From assembly GCA_049322755.1 (NCBI GenBank), contig JBMOQX010000034.1:1-64000 (forward strand): DNA of 64,000 nt, written 5' to 3'. This DNA comes from DATIUV01 sp049322755. Its GTDB lineage: Bacteria; Pseudomonadota; Gammaproteobacteria; Burkholderiales; UBA6910. Numbering within the stretch: position 1 is the stretch's first letter; each line of letters opens with the position of its first letter. The translations under genes and the position numbers were made by a program. The notes beneath the pieces are model-generated. The model was given only the letters and a program-made list of their open reading frames with translations, ran no database searches and was not told where the DNA came from. Shown in pieces: positions 53,334 through 61,853 of this stretch.

Positions 53334-55334
53334 GTGCTGCACAAGCTCCTGATTGCCAATCGCGGCGAGATCGCGGTGCGCATCATGCGCACGGCCCGGC
53401 ATCTCGGGATCCGCACGGTGGCGGTCTATTCCGATGCCGACCGGGACGCGATGCACGTCGAGCTGGCGGACGAAGCCCACCGCATCGGGCCCGCACCGGC
53501 GCGCGAAAGCTATCTGTGCGCCGAGGCAATCCTGGAGGTGGCGCGGCGTTGCGGTGCCGAGGCCGTGCATCCCGGCTACGGCTTCCTGGCCGAGAACGCC
53601 GCCTTCGCCCAGGCCTGCCTCGACGCCGGGCTGGTTTTCGTCGGCCCGCCGCCCGCCGCGATCCGCGCCATGGGCAGCAAGGGCGAAGCAAAGCGGCTGA
53701 TGGAGACGGCGCTGGTGCCGGTGATTCCCGGCTATTTCGGCCGCGACCAGAGCACGGAGCGCTTCCGCGCCGAGGCGGACGCCATCGGCTATCCGGTGCT
53801 GGTCAAGGCCGCCCACGGCGGCGGCGGCCGCGGCATGCGGGTGGTGGAGCGGGCAGCCGATCTGGACGCAGCCGTGGCCGCGGCGCGGCGCGAGGCGCAG
53901 TCGGCGTTCGGCGACGGCGAGCTGCTGCTGGAGCGCTGCCTGCAGCGGCCGCGACACGTCGAGGTGCAGGTGTTCGCAGACACGCATGGCAACACGGTGA
54001 GCCTGTTCGAGCGCGACTGTTCCGTCCAGCGCCGGCACCAGAAAGTGATCGAGGAGGCGCCGGCACCGGCGCTGCCCCAGTCCACGCGAGCGCGCCTCGC
54101 GCACGCCGCGGTCTCCGCCGCCCGCGCCATCGACTACGTCGGCGCCGGCACGGTGGAGTTCATCGTCGACGGCGAGGGCGCGTTCTGGTTCATGGAAATG
54201 AACACGCGCCTGCAGGTGGAGCACCCGGTGACCGAGATGATCACGGGCCTCGACCTGGTGGAGTGGCAGCTGCGCGTCGCCGCCGGTGAGCCTCTGCCCC
54301 TGACCCAGGACACCATCGCCGCGCACGGCCATGCTTTCGAGGCCCGCATCTACGCCGAGGACCCGCGGCGCGATTTTCTGCCGTCGCCCGGGCGCATCGC
54401 CCACCTGCGGCTGCCGGCGGAAAGCGCCCACGTGCGCGTCGACCGCGGCGTGCGCGAGGGCGACCTCGTCGGCGCCCATTACGATCCGCTCATCGCCAAG
54501 CTGGTGGTCTGGGACGAGAACCGGCCCGGCGCCCTGCGGCGCCTGCAAGGGGCGCTGCGGGAAATCCAGGTGGCCGGCGTCGCCACCAACGTCGCGTTCC
54601 TCGGCGCCGCCGCCGCCCACCCCGACTTCGCCGCCGGCGGCGTGGACACCGGCTTCGTCGACCGGCGCCGGGGCGACCTGCTCCCGGAGGCGGCGCCGGC
54701 CGGCGACGCCGTCCAGGCCTGCGCGGCGTTGTCGGAACTCACGCGCATCGATCAGGCCGCCGCGCGCGACGCGGCCGCCTCGGGGGATCCGCACTCGCCC
54801 TGGCACCGGCGCGACGGCTGGCGGCTGAACGCCGACAATCATCACCGCCTGGTGTTTCTCGACGACGGGCGCCGGGTGGAAGTGACGGCCCACTACCGGC
54901 GCGACGGCTATCTGCTGGAGCTGCCGTCAGCGACGGTTTCGGCGCGCGCGGACCTGGAGCCCGACGGCGACCTGCTGGCGGACCTGGACGGCGTGCGCCG
55001 GCGCGCCACGGTGGTGCGCTCCGGCGCGGAACTCACGGTGATCGCGGACGGTCACTGTCATCGCCTGACGCTGGTGGACCCGCTGGCCCAGGCGATGGCG
55101 CAGGAAGCGCCCGGCGGCGGACTGGCCGCGCCGATGCCGGGCACCGTCACTGCCGTGGGCGTGGCGCCCGGCACGCGCGTCGATCGCGGTACCATGCTGC
55201 TGACGCTGGAGGCGATGAAGATGGAGCACACGATACGCGCCCCGGCTCCCGGCCGCGTCGTGCGCATCCACTGCGCCGTGGGCGACACCGTCGCCGAGGG
55301 CGCGCAGCTGGTGGAATTCGAAGCGGAGGAGTGA
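53334..55334 (+). CDS. liuD: 3-Methylcrotonyl-CoA carboxylase alpha subunit (biotin carboxylase + BCCP)
   Basis: Carboxylates its biotin and presents it to LiuB. The GTG at 53334 gives 666 residues starting LHKLLIANRGEIAVRIMRTA, as in the family. The biotin carboxylase ATP-grasp domain spans about 1-445 (KAAHGGGGRGMRVV, EMNTRLQVEHPVTE). An MCC-type middle domain follows, and a C-terminal biotinyl domain has the biotin Lys629 in LEAMKMEH. It is followed within 6 bp by liuE. Confidence 0.96.
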   Translation: MLHKLLIANRGEIAVRIMRTARHLGIRTVAVYSDADRDAMHVELADEAHRIGPAPARESYLCAEAILEVARRCGAEAVHPGYGFLAENAAFAQACLDAGLVFVGPPPAAIRAMGSKGEAKRLMETALVPVIPGYFGRDQSTERFRAEADAIGYPVLVKAAHGGGGRGMRVVERAADLDAAVAAARREAQSAFGDGELLLERCLQRPRHVEVQVFADTHGNTVSLFERDCSVQRRHQKVIEEAPAPALPQSTRARLAHAAVSAARAIDYVGAGTVEFIVDGEGAFWFMEMNTRLQVEHPVTEMITGLDLVEWQLRVAAGEPLPLTQDTIAAHGHAFEARIYAEDPRRDFLPSPGRIAHLRLPAESAHVRVDRGVREGDLVGAHYDPLIAKLVVWDENRPGALRRLQGALREIQVAGVATNVAFLGAAAAHPDFAAGGVDTGFVDRRRGDLLPEAAPAGDAVQACAALSELTRIDQAAARDAAASGDPHSPWHRRDGWRLNADNHHRLVFLDDGRRVEVTAHYRRDGYLLELPSATVSARADLEPDGDLLADLDGVRRRATVVRSGAELTVIADGHCHRLTLVDPLAQAMAQEAPGGGLAAPMPGTVTAVGVAPGTRVDRGTMLLTLEAMKMEHTIRAPAPGRVVRIHCAVGDTVAEGAQLVEFEAEE

Positions 55335-55339
55335 CGGCC

Positions 55340-56248
55340 ATGGCGCTGCCCAGCCGCGTGAAAATCGTCGAAGTCGGGCCCCGGGACGGACTGCAGAACG
55401 AGCCCGGCCGCGTGCCCGCGGACGTGAAGATCGGCCTCATCGAGCGTCTCGCGGCCGCCGGCGTGCGGGTGATCGAGTCGGGCAGCTTCGTCTCGCCCAG
55501 GTGGGTGCCGCAGATGGCCGACACCGACCGCGTTTTCGCCGGCGTCCGCCGCCGGGAAGGCGTCGCCTACACGGCGCTGGTGCCCAACCGCAAAGGCCTG
55601 GAGGCCGCGCTCGCTTGCGGCGTCGAGGAAGTGGCGGTGTTTGCCGCGGCCACCGAGACGTTCTCGCGCAGGAACACCAATTGCTCCGTCGCCGAGGGCC
55701 TCGAGCGCTGCCGCGACGTGGCGACCGCGGCGCTGGCGGCGGGCGTGCGGGTCCGGGGCTATATCTCGGTGGTGCTGGGTTGCCCCTACGAGGGCGACGT
55801 GGATCCCGCGGCGGTGGTGGCCGTGGCGCGCGCCCTGGACGCGATGGGCTGCTACGAAGTGTCGCTCGGCGACACCATCGGCACCGGTACGCCGGGGAAG
55901 ATGCGCGCGCTGGTGGAGGCCTGCTCGGCCCACGTACCCGTGACGCGGCTGGCGGTGCATTGCCACGACACCTACGGCCAGGCCCTCGCCAACTGCTACG
56001 CCGCGCTGGAGGCGGGGGTAGCTGTGATCGACGCCTCCGTGGCGGGCCTCGGCGGCTGCCCCTACGCCAAGGGCGCCACCGGCAACGTCGCCACCGAGGA
56101 CGTGGTCTACATGCTGCACGGTCTGGGCATCGAGACCGGAATCGACCTCGACCAGCTCGTCGACGCCGGCCAGTACATCTGCGCCTTTCTCGGCCGTCCG
56201 GGCAACTCCAAGGCGGCCCGCGCCATCACCGCCAAGCGCGCCGCGTAG
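55340..56248 (+). CDS. liuE: Hydroxymethylglutaryl-CoA lyase
   Basis: A TIM-barrel lyase that splits HMG-CoA to acetoacetate and acetyl-CoA, the last step unique to leucine breakdown. It has 302 residues from ATG 55340. The metal/catalytic motif KIVEVGPRDGLQNEPG is at the N-terminus. The HMG-CoA lyase signature GLGGCPYAKGATGNVATED contains the active-site Cys. Tightly spaced after liuD. Confidence 0.96.
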   Translation: MALPSRVKIVEVGPRDGLQNEPGRVPADVKIGLIERLAAAGVRVIESGSFVSPRWVPQMADTDRVFAGVRRREGVAYTALVPNRKGLEAALACGVEEVAVFAAATETFSRRNTNCSVAEGLERCRDVATAALAAGVRVRGYISVVLGCPYEGDVDPAAVVAVARALDAMGCYEVSLGDTIGTGTPGKMRALVEACSAHVPVTRLAVHCHDTYGQALANCYAALEAGVAVIDASVAGLGGCPYAKGATGNVATEDVVYMLHGLGIETGIDLDQLVDAGQYICAFLGRPGNSKAARAITAKRAA

Positions 56249-56259
56249 CGGGAAGCCCG

Positions 56260-56460
56260 ATGGTTCCGTCCCCCTGCATCAACGTCTGCGTCATCGATCC
56301 CGGCACCGGCTGGTGCCGCGGCTGCCTGCGCACCCTCGACGAAGTGGCCGGCTGGACCACCTTCTCCGACGCCGAGAAGCAGGCGGTGCTGGAGCGGCTG
56401 CGGGAGCGGCTGCACGCTACCACGAGCATTCCGTCCGACCGTCCGTCGGCCCCGGAGTAA
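56260..56460 (+). CDS. DUF1289 family small cysteine protein
   Basis: A 66-residue protein 11 bp after liuE. The N-terminus has the family pattern PCINVCVIDPGTGWCRGC, with four cysteines that may bind a metal or an iron-sulphur cluster. A TLDEVAGWTTFSDAEKQAVL segment completes the domain. Function is unknown. Close spacing suggests co-transcription with the liu genes. Confidence 0.9.
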   Translation: MVPSPCINVCVIDPGTGWCRGCLRTLDEVAGWTTFSDAEKQAVLERLRERLHATTSIPSDRPSAPE

Positions 56461-56568
56461 CGCCGGGCGGACGTCCGCCCGCCACTGGCATGGAAGCTGC
56501 TCCCTTTCCCCGACTAGTTGCGCGGGAATGGGCCTGATGCCCCTCAGCCAGCCTTGAAGGACTCTCGA

Positions 56569-59559
56569 ATGACCCAATTGCGCTCCGCTGCCGATGGCGC
56601 CGGTATGAGGCAAATCCTATTCCTGATCTTTGCCGTATCCGGCTTTTCCGGCCTGATCTACGAATCGATCTGGAGCCATTACCTGAAGCTGTTCCTGGGC
56701 CACTCAGCCTATGCCCAGACCATCGTCCTGGCAATCTTCATGGGCGGTATGGCCATTGGCGCCACCATCGCCGCCCGCTATTCGGCGCGCTGGCGCGGGC
56801 TGTTGATGGGCTACGCGTTGGTGGAGGGTCTGGTGGGGGTTGCCGCCCTCGTCTTTCACGGCGTTTTTGTCGCCGCCATCGACGTCTCCCACGGGTCGGT
56901 GCTCCCCGCGCTCGGCTCGCCGGCGCTGGCGCAAGCTTACAAATGGACACTCTCTGGCCTGCTGATCCTGCCCCAGTCGATTCTGCTGGGCATGACGTTC
57001 CCTCTGATGAGCGTGGGCATCATCCGCCGGGCTCCCGACGCGGCGGGTTCCGTGCTGGCCATGCTCTACTTCAGCAACAGCATCGGCGCGGCCATCGGCG
57101 TGATGGCGGGTGGATTTTTCTTGATCGGGCGGCTCGGACTTCCCGGCACGATCCTGACCGCGGGCCTGATCAACATCGGGCTGGCGCTGACCATCTGGGC
57201 CTTGCTTAAACGCGAGGGCGGTGAGCCGTTGCCCGCGCGCGCCGCTGCCGGGGAGAACGGCTCCGCCAGCAACCGCCGCTGGTATCACTTCTTGCTGGTG
57301 GCTGCCGCGGTCACCGGCCTGGCTTCATTCCTGTACGAGATTGCCTGGATCCGCATGCTGGCGATGGTTCTGGGCAGTTCGACTCACGCGTTCGAGCTCA
57401 TGCTCTCGGCCTTTATCGCCGGTCTGGCCTTCGGCGGCCTCTACATCCGGCGCCGAATTGATCGGCTAAGCGATCCGGCGGGCTATCTTGGCTGGGTGCA
57501 GGTGATCATGGGTATCCTCGCGCTGTCGACCCTGGCGACCTACGGCAACACCTTCCAATGGATGGAGGCTATCGTCGCCACCTTCAGCCGCACCGAGCCG
57601 GGCTACACAGGATTCCTGCTCGCGAGCCACGGCGTTGCCCTGCTGCTAATGCTCCCCGCCACCGTTTGCGCCGGCATGACGCTGCCGCTGATGACCTACA
57701 TGCTGCTCAGACGAGACGTCGGAGAGAAGGGTGTCGGCGCGGTGTACGCGGCCAATACGGTGGGTGCCATCATCGCAGTGGCGCTCGGCGTGCACCTGCT
57801 GATGCCTACCATCGGCGCCAAAGGCATGATTGTGCTGGGCGGCGCCCTCGACATCGCGCTCGGGATGGTCTTTTTCACGCTTGCGTTAGCGCCGCTGCTG
57901 AAGCGGTACACGCCGGCGCTAGCGGCCGGCGCCACGTTTTGCGTCGCCGCGTTTGCGTTAACCGTCGACCTGGATCCACGCAAGATGGCCTCGGGAGTCT
58001 TCCGGACGGGCAAGGCCACTGTCGAGGACGGTTCCGAGGTCCTGCGCCACCGCGACGGCAAGACTGCCACCGTCAGTCTGGTGCGCAATAGCAACGGCAA
58101 GATCGGGGTCCTCACCAATGGCAAGTACGACGCCACCATCGCGCCGCCCGATCAGCCCACTGCCGCCGATGAAATTACCCAGGTTCTGCTGGGCATCATC
58201 GGGCTCGCGGCGCATCCGGGCGCCAAGACCTTGGCCAACATCGGGTTCGGTTCCGGAATGACGACCCACGCGCTGCTCGCCTCGCCTCGCCCGGCACGGG
58301 TGGACTCGATCGAGATCGAGCCGGAAATGGTGATGGCCGCGCGCGAGGGTTTCGGCGACTGGGTTACGCGCGCATTCAACGATCCCCGCAGCCACATCCA
58401 CCACGAAGATGCGAAGACCTTTTTCTCCGTCAATGGCAGCCGATACGACGTCATCATTTCAGAGCCGTCGAACCCCTGGGTAAGCGGCGTCGCCTCGCTG
58501 TTCACCACCGAGTTCTACCGCCAGGCCGCCTCTCACCTCAACCCGGGCGGCGTGCTGGTGCAGTGGATTCAGCTCTACGAGGTGGACGTCAACGTCGTCG
58601 CCTCGATCGTCAAAGCGATGTCGCCGGTGTTCGCCGACTGGGAGATCTATGCCCCCGACGAAGTCAATCTGATTCTGCTCGCGCGCGTCGGCGGCAAGCT
58701 CGGCAAGCTCGACCCGGCAGTTCTCACCGAAGGCGATGTGCCTGCGGTCTTGCGCCGGGTGGACCTGCGCGGCCTCGCCGACATCGAGGTGCGCCGCATT
58801 GGCGGCAAGGCGCTGCTAGAGCCGCTGTTTGCATCGTACCCGGCGCCAGTCAACTCCGACTACTTCCCGTACGTCGACCTGAACGGCTTCCGCGGCGTGT
58901 TCCTGCAACGCTCCGCACACTGGATCACCGCGGTCGGCATGGCGCCGTATCCGGTCGCCGAAATGCTGGAAGGCGTGGCCCTGCCGAATCCGGATCGGGT
59001 TACCCCCTACGCGATCTACTCGCGCACGCTGCGGACGGTCGATGCCGCGCGGCTCGCCCGCGGCGACACTTCTCAGGCCTCGGAACTCCCGGTCTGGCTG
59101 CACAAGGATCACCGATCCGCCCGCCTGCACGGCTCGCCTTGCCGTCGGGTTGACCACATGGACGCATGGCTGGACGCCGCGTTTTCCGTCGCCAGTTCGA
59201 CCGGCGGACATCTCACGCCGGAGCAGTCAAGGGCGCTGTGGCAGGACATCGCGCCGCCAGCCTGCCGCGTGACTCTCTCCCCCGAAGCCGCCAAATGGCT
59301 GCGACTGTTCGAGGCGACCGGCCAGCGGGATGCGCGCACGATGGCGGAGATCTCAATGCAACTGCTCACGGGCGGCGAGAGCCGAAAGAGCGCCGTCTAC
59401 CAGCAGTATCTGGTATCGGCAGCGATGCTGGGGCATCTCGCGAGCGGAAACGAGGACGCCGCCCGCGAACTGTGGCAGACAGTTGGCGCACGGCTCATGC
59501 AGAAAGACGAGAACGACCTGACGCTGCGGCTGCTGGGAGCCCACGCCATGCTGCGCTGA
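56569..59559 (+). CDS. Fused multi-spanning membrane / spermidine synthase-like protein
   Basis: A 996-residue protein from ATG 56569, with GAAGGA 7 nt upstream. The N-terminal half has about 12-14 membrane helices in two similar blocks (GFSGLIYESIWSHYLKL near 25 and GLASFLYEIAWIRMLAM near 270). A polyamine-aminopropyltransferase-like domain lies at about 555-745 (IGFGSGMTTHAL, DSIEIEPEMVMAAREG, DVIISEPSNPWVSG). The last 230 residues are unassigned. Fused spermidine synthases of this kind are widespread; catalysis is not proven. Codon use is slightly less GC-rich than its neighbours. Confidence 0.85.
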   Translation: MTQLRSAADGAGMRQILFLIFAVSGFSGLIYESIWSHYLKLFLGHSAYAQTIVLAIFMGGMAIGATIAARYSARWRGLLMGYALVEGLVGVAALVFHGVFVAAIDVSHGSVLPALGSPALAQAYKWTLSGLLILPQSILLGMTFPLMSVGIIRRAPDAAGSVLAMLYFSNSIGAAIGVMAGGFFLIGRLGLPGTILTAGLINIGLALTIWALLKREGGEPLPARAAAGENGSASNRRWYHFLLVAAAVTGLASFLYEIAWIRMLAMVLGSSTHAFELMLSAFIAGLAFGGLYIRRRIDRLSDPAGYLGWVQVIMGILALSTLATYGNTFQWMEAIVATFSRTEPGYTGFLLASHGVALLLMLPATVCAGMTLPLMTYMLLRRDVGEKGVGAVYAANTVGAIIAVALGVHLLMPTIGAKGMIVLGGALDIALGMVFFTLALAPLLKRYTPALAAGATFCVAAFALTVDLDPRKMASGVFRTGKATVEDGSEVLRHRDGKTATVSLVRNSNGKIGVLTNGKYDATIAPPDQPTAADEITQVLLGIIGLAAHPGAKTLANIGFGSGMTTHALLASPRPARVDSIEIEPEMVMAAREGFGDWVTRAFNDPRSHIHHEDAKTFFSVNGSRYDVIISEPSNPWVSGVASLFTTEFYRQAASHLNPGGVLVQWIQLYEVDVNVVASIVKAMSPVFADWEIYAPDEVNLILLARVGGKLGKLDPAVLTEGDVPAVLRRVDLRGLADIEVRRIGGKALLEPLFASYPAPVNSDYFPYVDLNGFRGVFLQRSAHWITAVGMAPYPVAEMLEGVALPNPDRVTPYAIYSRTLRTVDAARLARGDTSQASELPVWLHKDHRSARLHGSPCRRVDHMDAWLDAAFSVASSTGGHLTPEQSRALWQDIAPPACRVTLSPEAAKWLRLFEATGQRDARTMAEISMQLLTGGESRKSAVYQQYLVSAAMLGHLASGNEDAARELWQTVGARLMQKDENDLTLRLLGAHAMLR

Positions 59560-59565
59560 GCGCGC

Positions 59566-60402
59566 TCAGCGCAGCGCCGCGGACGCCGCCACCGGCGCGT
59601 CAGCGATCTCGTCGTCGTCGGCATCATCCAGCAGCAGCTCGTGTTGGCGCGCCAGCTCCAGGCGCGGGAAGTGCAGCACCTCGAAACGGCCGTCGCAATG
59701 CTCCACCACGGCGGAGCAGCTTTCCACCCAGTCGCCGCAGTTGAGGTAGAGCACGTCGCCGATCTTCTTCATCTCGGCGTGGTGGATGTGGCCGCAGATC
59801 ACCGCGTCGAACCCGCGCCGCGTCGCCTCCTTGGCAAGCGATTCCTCGAAGTCGCTGATGAAGTTGACCGCGCCCTTGACGCGGTGCTTGATCGCCGCCG
59901 ACAGCGACCAGTAGCCCAGCCGTAGCGCGGCGCGCAGGCGATTGAAATGGCGGTTGAGCCACAGCAGGAACTCGTAGCTGTGGTCCCCCAGCAGTGCCAC
60001 CCAGCGGTGGTAGCGCGTCACCAGGTCGAAGTCGTCGCCGTGGATGATCCACACCTTGCGCCCGTCGAGGGCGTGATGCACGTCCTCGGCCACCAGCTCG
60101 ATTTCGCCGAGGTTGATGGGCAGGAACTGGCGTAGGTGCTCGTCGTGGTTGCCGGGTATCAGGCGCACGCGCGTGCCCTGCTTGGCCATCTTCATGACCC
60201 GGCGGATGATCCTGTTGTGGGTCGGCGGCCACCAGATGTAGCGCCGGATGGCCCAGATGTCGACGATGTCGCCGACCAGGTAGAGGTAGTCGGCGTCGAA
60301 ACTCTTGAGGAAGCGCAGGAGCGCCCGGTCCTGGCAGTTTTTCGTGCCCAGGTGAACGTCCGAGATCCAGACCGTGCGGTAGCGGGTCCTGGGGGCTTTC
60401 AA
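59566..60402 (-). CDS. plcP: PlcP-type metallophosphoesterase (phospholipase C-like)
   Basis: A calcineurin-fold phosphoesterase of the COG2908 type, often annotated as UDP-2,3-diacylglucosamine diphosphatase. Metal motifs are WISDVHLG, YLVGDIVDIW, IPGNHDEHL and ICGHIHHAEMK. I chose the TTG at 60402 (278 residues, MKAPRTRYRTVWISD) with GGAG 5 nt upstream. Longer frames have no ATG and run into the regulatory repeats. In Sinorhizobium and marine bacteria PlcP releases diacylglycerol from phospholipids under phosphate starvation. Divergence from btaAB makes that role likely here, over LpxH. Confidence 0.83.
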   Translation of the reverse strand: MKAPRTRYRTVWISDVHLGTKNCQDRALLRFLKSFDADYLYLVGDIVDIWAIRRYIWWPPTHNRIIRRVMKMAKQGTRVRLIPGNHDEHLRQFLPINLGEIELVAEDVHHALDGRKVWIIHGDDFDLVTRYHRWVALLGDHSYEFLLWLNRHFNRLRAALRLGYWSLSAAIKHRVKGAVNFISDFEESLAKEATRRGFDAVICGHIHHAEMKKIGDVLYLNCGDWVESCSAVVEHCDGRFEVLHFPRLELARQHELLLDDADDDEIADAPVAASAALR

Positions 60403-60489
60403 CGCATCTCCGGCATGGCGCGCTCCGATGGTGCGGATTGTGCTCTCCGATTGATACGGTTTCTTTGCAGCCGCGGAAGTATTTCCAAG

Positions 60490-60540
60490 CCTTAACCGCG
60501 CCGCAACAATCCCGCAACCGGCCTGCAACCGCGCTTGATT
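60490..60540 (+). promoter_or_regulatory. Tandem Pho-box-like direct repeats between plcP and btaA
   Basis: Seven-base units at an exact 11-bp pitch: CCTTAAC (60490), CCGCAAC (60501), CCGCAAC (60512), CTGCAAC (60523) and a weaker CTTGATT (60534), each separated by 4 bp. This is the layout of PhoB sites (CTGTCAT-like half-sites every 11 bp), though the half-site is a GC-rich variant. The array ends 33 bp before the btaA ATG. A TGCAAT hexamer at 60549-60554 could be the -10. Confidence 0.65.
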
Positions 60541-60573
60541 ACGCTGCGTGCAATCTCAGCCTCCGGAGCCCCC

Positions 60574-61851
60574 ATGAGCCCTTCCCCAGGAGCCGAAGCC
60601 TCGGAACTGCCGGCGCCGCTCGCCGCCGTCGCAGAGTTCGCCAGCGCGTCGGCGCGGCCGCGGCTCGCGAGCCGCGTCTACGGCCGCGTGTTCGACGCGC
60701 TCTACAGCCGCGCGCTCGTCTACAACACCTGCTGGGAGGACCCGGCGGTGGACCGCAAGGCGCTGGCGATCGGCCCCGACGACACCGTGCTGGTGATCAC
60801 CAGCGCCGGCTGCAACGCGCTGGACTACGCGCTCGACGCGCCGCGCCGCATCCACGCGGTGGACGCCAATCCGCGCCAGAACGCGCTGCTGGAGCTGAAG
60901 CTGGCCGGCATCCGCGGGCTCGAGCACGAGGACTTCTTTGGCTTCTTCGGTCACGGCTACCATCCCCGCGCTGCAGCCCTTTACCGCGACCGCCTGCGCG
61001 GCGCGCTGTCACCGTTCGCCCGCGCCTACTGGGACCGCCACCACGCCTGGTTCGCGCGCGGCCCCGGCCGGCGCAGCTTCTATTTCCGCGGCCTCAGCGG
61101 CCGAGTCGCCCGCGCGGTGCGCGCCTACCTCGACCTGTGCCCGTCGCTGCGCGAGGCGTGCGATGCGTTCTTCGCCGCGCGCTCGCTGGAGCAGCAGCGC
61201 GCGGTCTACGACGCCGCAGCCGCCAAGCTGTGGACCCGCACCATCGAGTGGGCGCTGTCGCGCCAGGTCACGCTGGACCTGCTGGGCGTGCCCCACACCC
61301 AGCGCGCCGAGGTGGAGCGCCACCACGCCGGCGGCGTCGCCGGCTACGTGCGCGCGTCGGTGGACTACGTTTTCCGCGAGCTGCCGGTGGCCGACAACTA
61401 CTTCTGGCGCGTCTACGTTTACGGCGGCTACACCCCGGAATGCTGTCCCGCGTACCTGAAGCCGGAGAACTTCGCGCGGCTCCAGGACGGGCTCGTGGAG
61501 CGCATCGAGGTGCACACCGAGACGGTGACGAAGTTCCTCGACGCCGCCCGTGAGCCGATCTCGCGCTTCGTGCTCCTGGACCACATGGACTGGATGGGCA
61601 CCCGCCTGCCAGGGGCGCTGGAAGACGAGTGGGCCGCCATCGCCGCGCGCGCGCGGCCGCGGGCGCGGGTGATTTTCCGCAGCGCCCACGCCCATCCCGG
61701 GTACCTGCAGACGCTGCACGTTCGCAGCAACGGCCGCCGCCGCCCGGTCCATGAGGTGCTGACCTTCCATCCCGAGCTGGCGCGGGAACTCACCCGCGCG
61801 GACCGCGTGCACACCTACGCCGGCTTCCACATCGCCGACTTCCGGGACTAG
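60574..61851 (+). CDS. btaA: BtaA: SAM:diacylglycerol 3-amino-3-carboxypropyltransferase
   Basis: Transfers the 3-amino-3-carboxypropyl group of SAM to diacylglycerol, giving diacylglyceryl-homoserine, the first step to the betaine lipid DGTS. It has 425 residues from ATG 60574 with GGAG 5 nt upstream. DUF3419/BtaA hallmarks are LVYNTCWEDPAVDRKAL near residue 50 and ITSAGCNALDYAL as SAM motif, with a Rossmann C-terminal half (RFVLLDHMDWMG, FRSAHAHPGYL). Only 2 bp separate it from btaB. Confidence 0.92.
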   Translation: MSPSPGAEASELPAPLAAVAEFASASARPRLASRVYGRVFDALYSRALVYNTCWEDPAVDRKALAIGPDDTVLVITSAGCNALDYALDAPRRIHAVDANPRQNALLELKLAGIRGLEHEDFFGFFGHGYHPRAAALYRDRLRGALSPFARAYWDRHHAWFARGPGRRSFYFRGLSGRVARAVRAYLDLCPSLREACDAFFAARSLEQQRAVYDAAAAKLWTRTIEWALSRQVTLDLLGVPHTQRAEVERHHAGGVAGYVRASVDYVFRELPVADNYFWRVYVYGGYTPECCPAYLKPENFARLQDGLVERIEVHTETVTKFLDAAREPISRFVLLDHMDWMGTRLPGALEDEWAAIAARARPRARVIFRSAHAHPGYLQTLHVRSNGRRRPVHEVLTFHPELARELTRADRVHTYAGFHIADFRD

Positions 61852-61853
61852 GC

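Noticed and set aside
59566..60402. Calling the phosphoesterase lpxH
   Set aside because: The motif set fits the broad family, but divergence from btaAB and shared periodic repeats favour a PlcP role; no lipid A genes are nearby.
60403..60528. Upstream extension of plcP to 60528
   Set aside because: The only starts are weak (TTG at 60528) and it would read through the periodic repeats; extra residues lack family character, while TTG 60402 has a good ribosome site.
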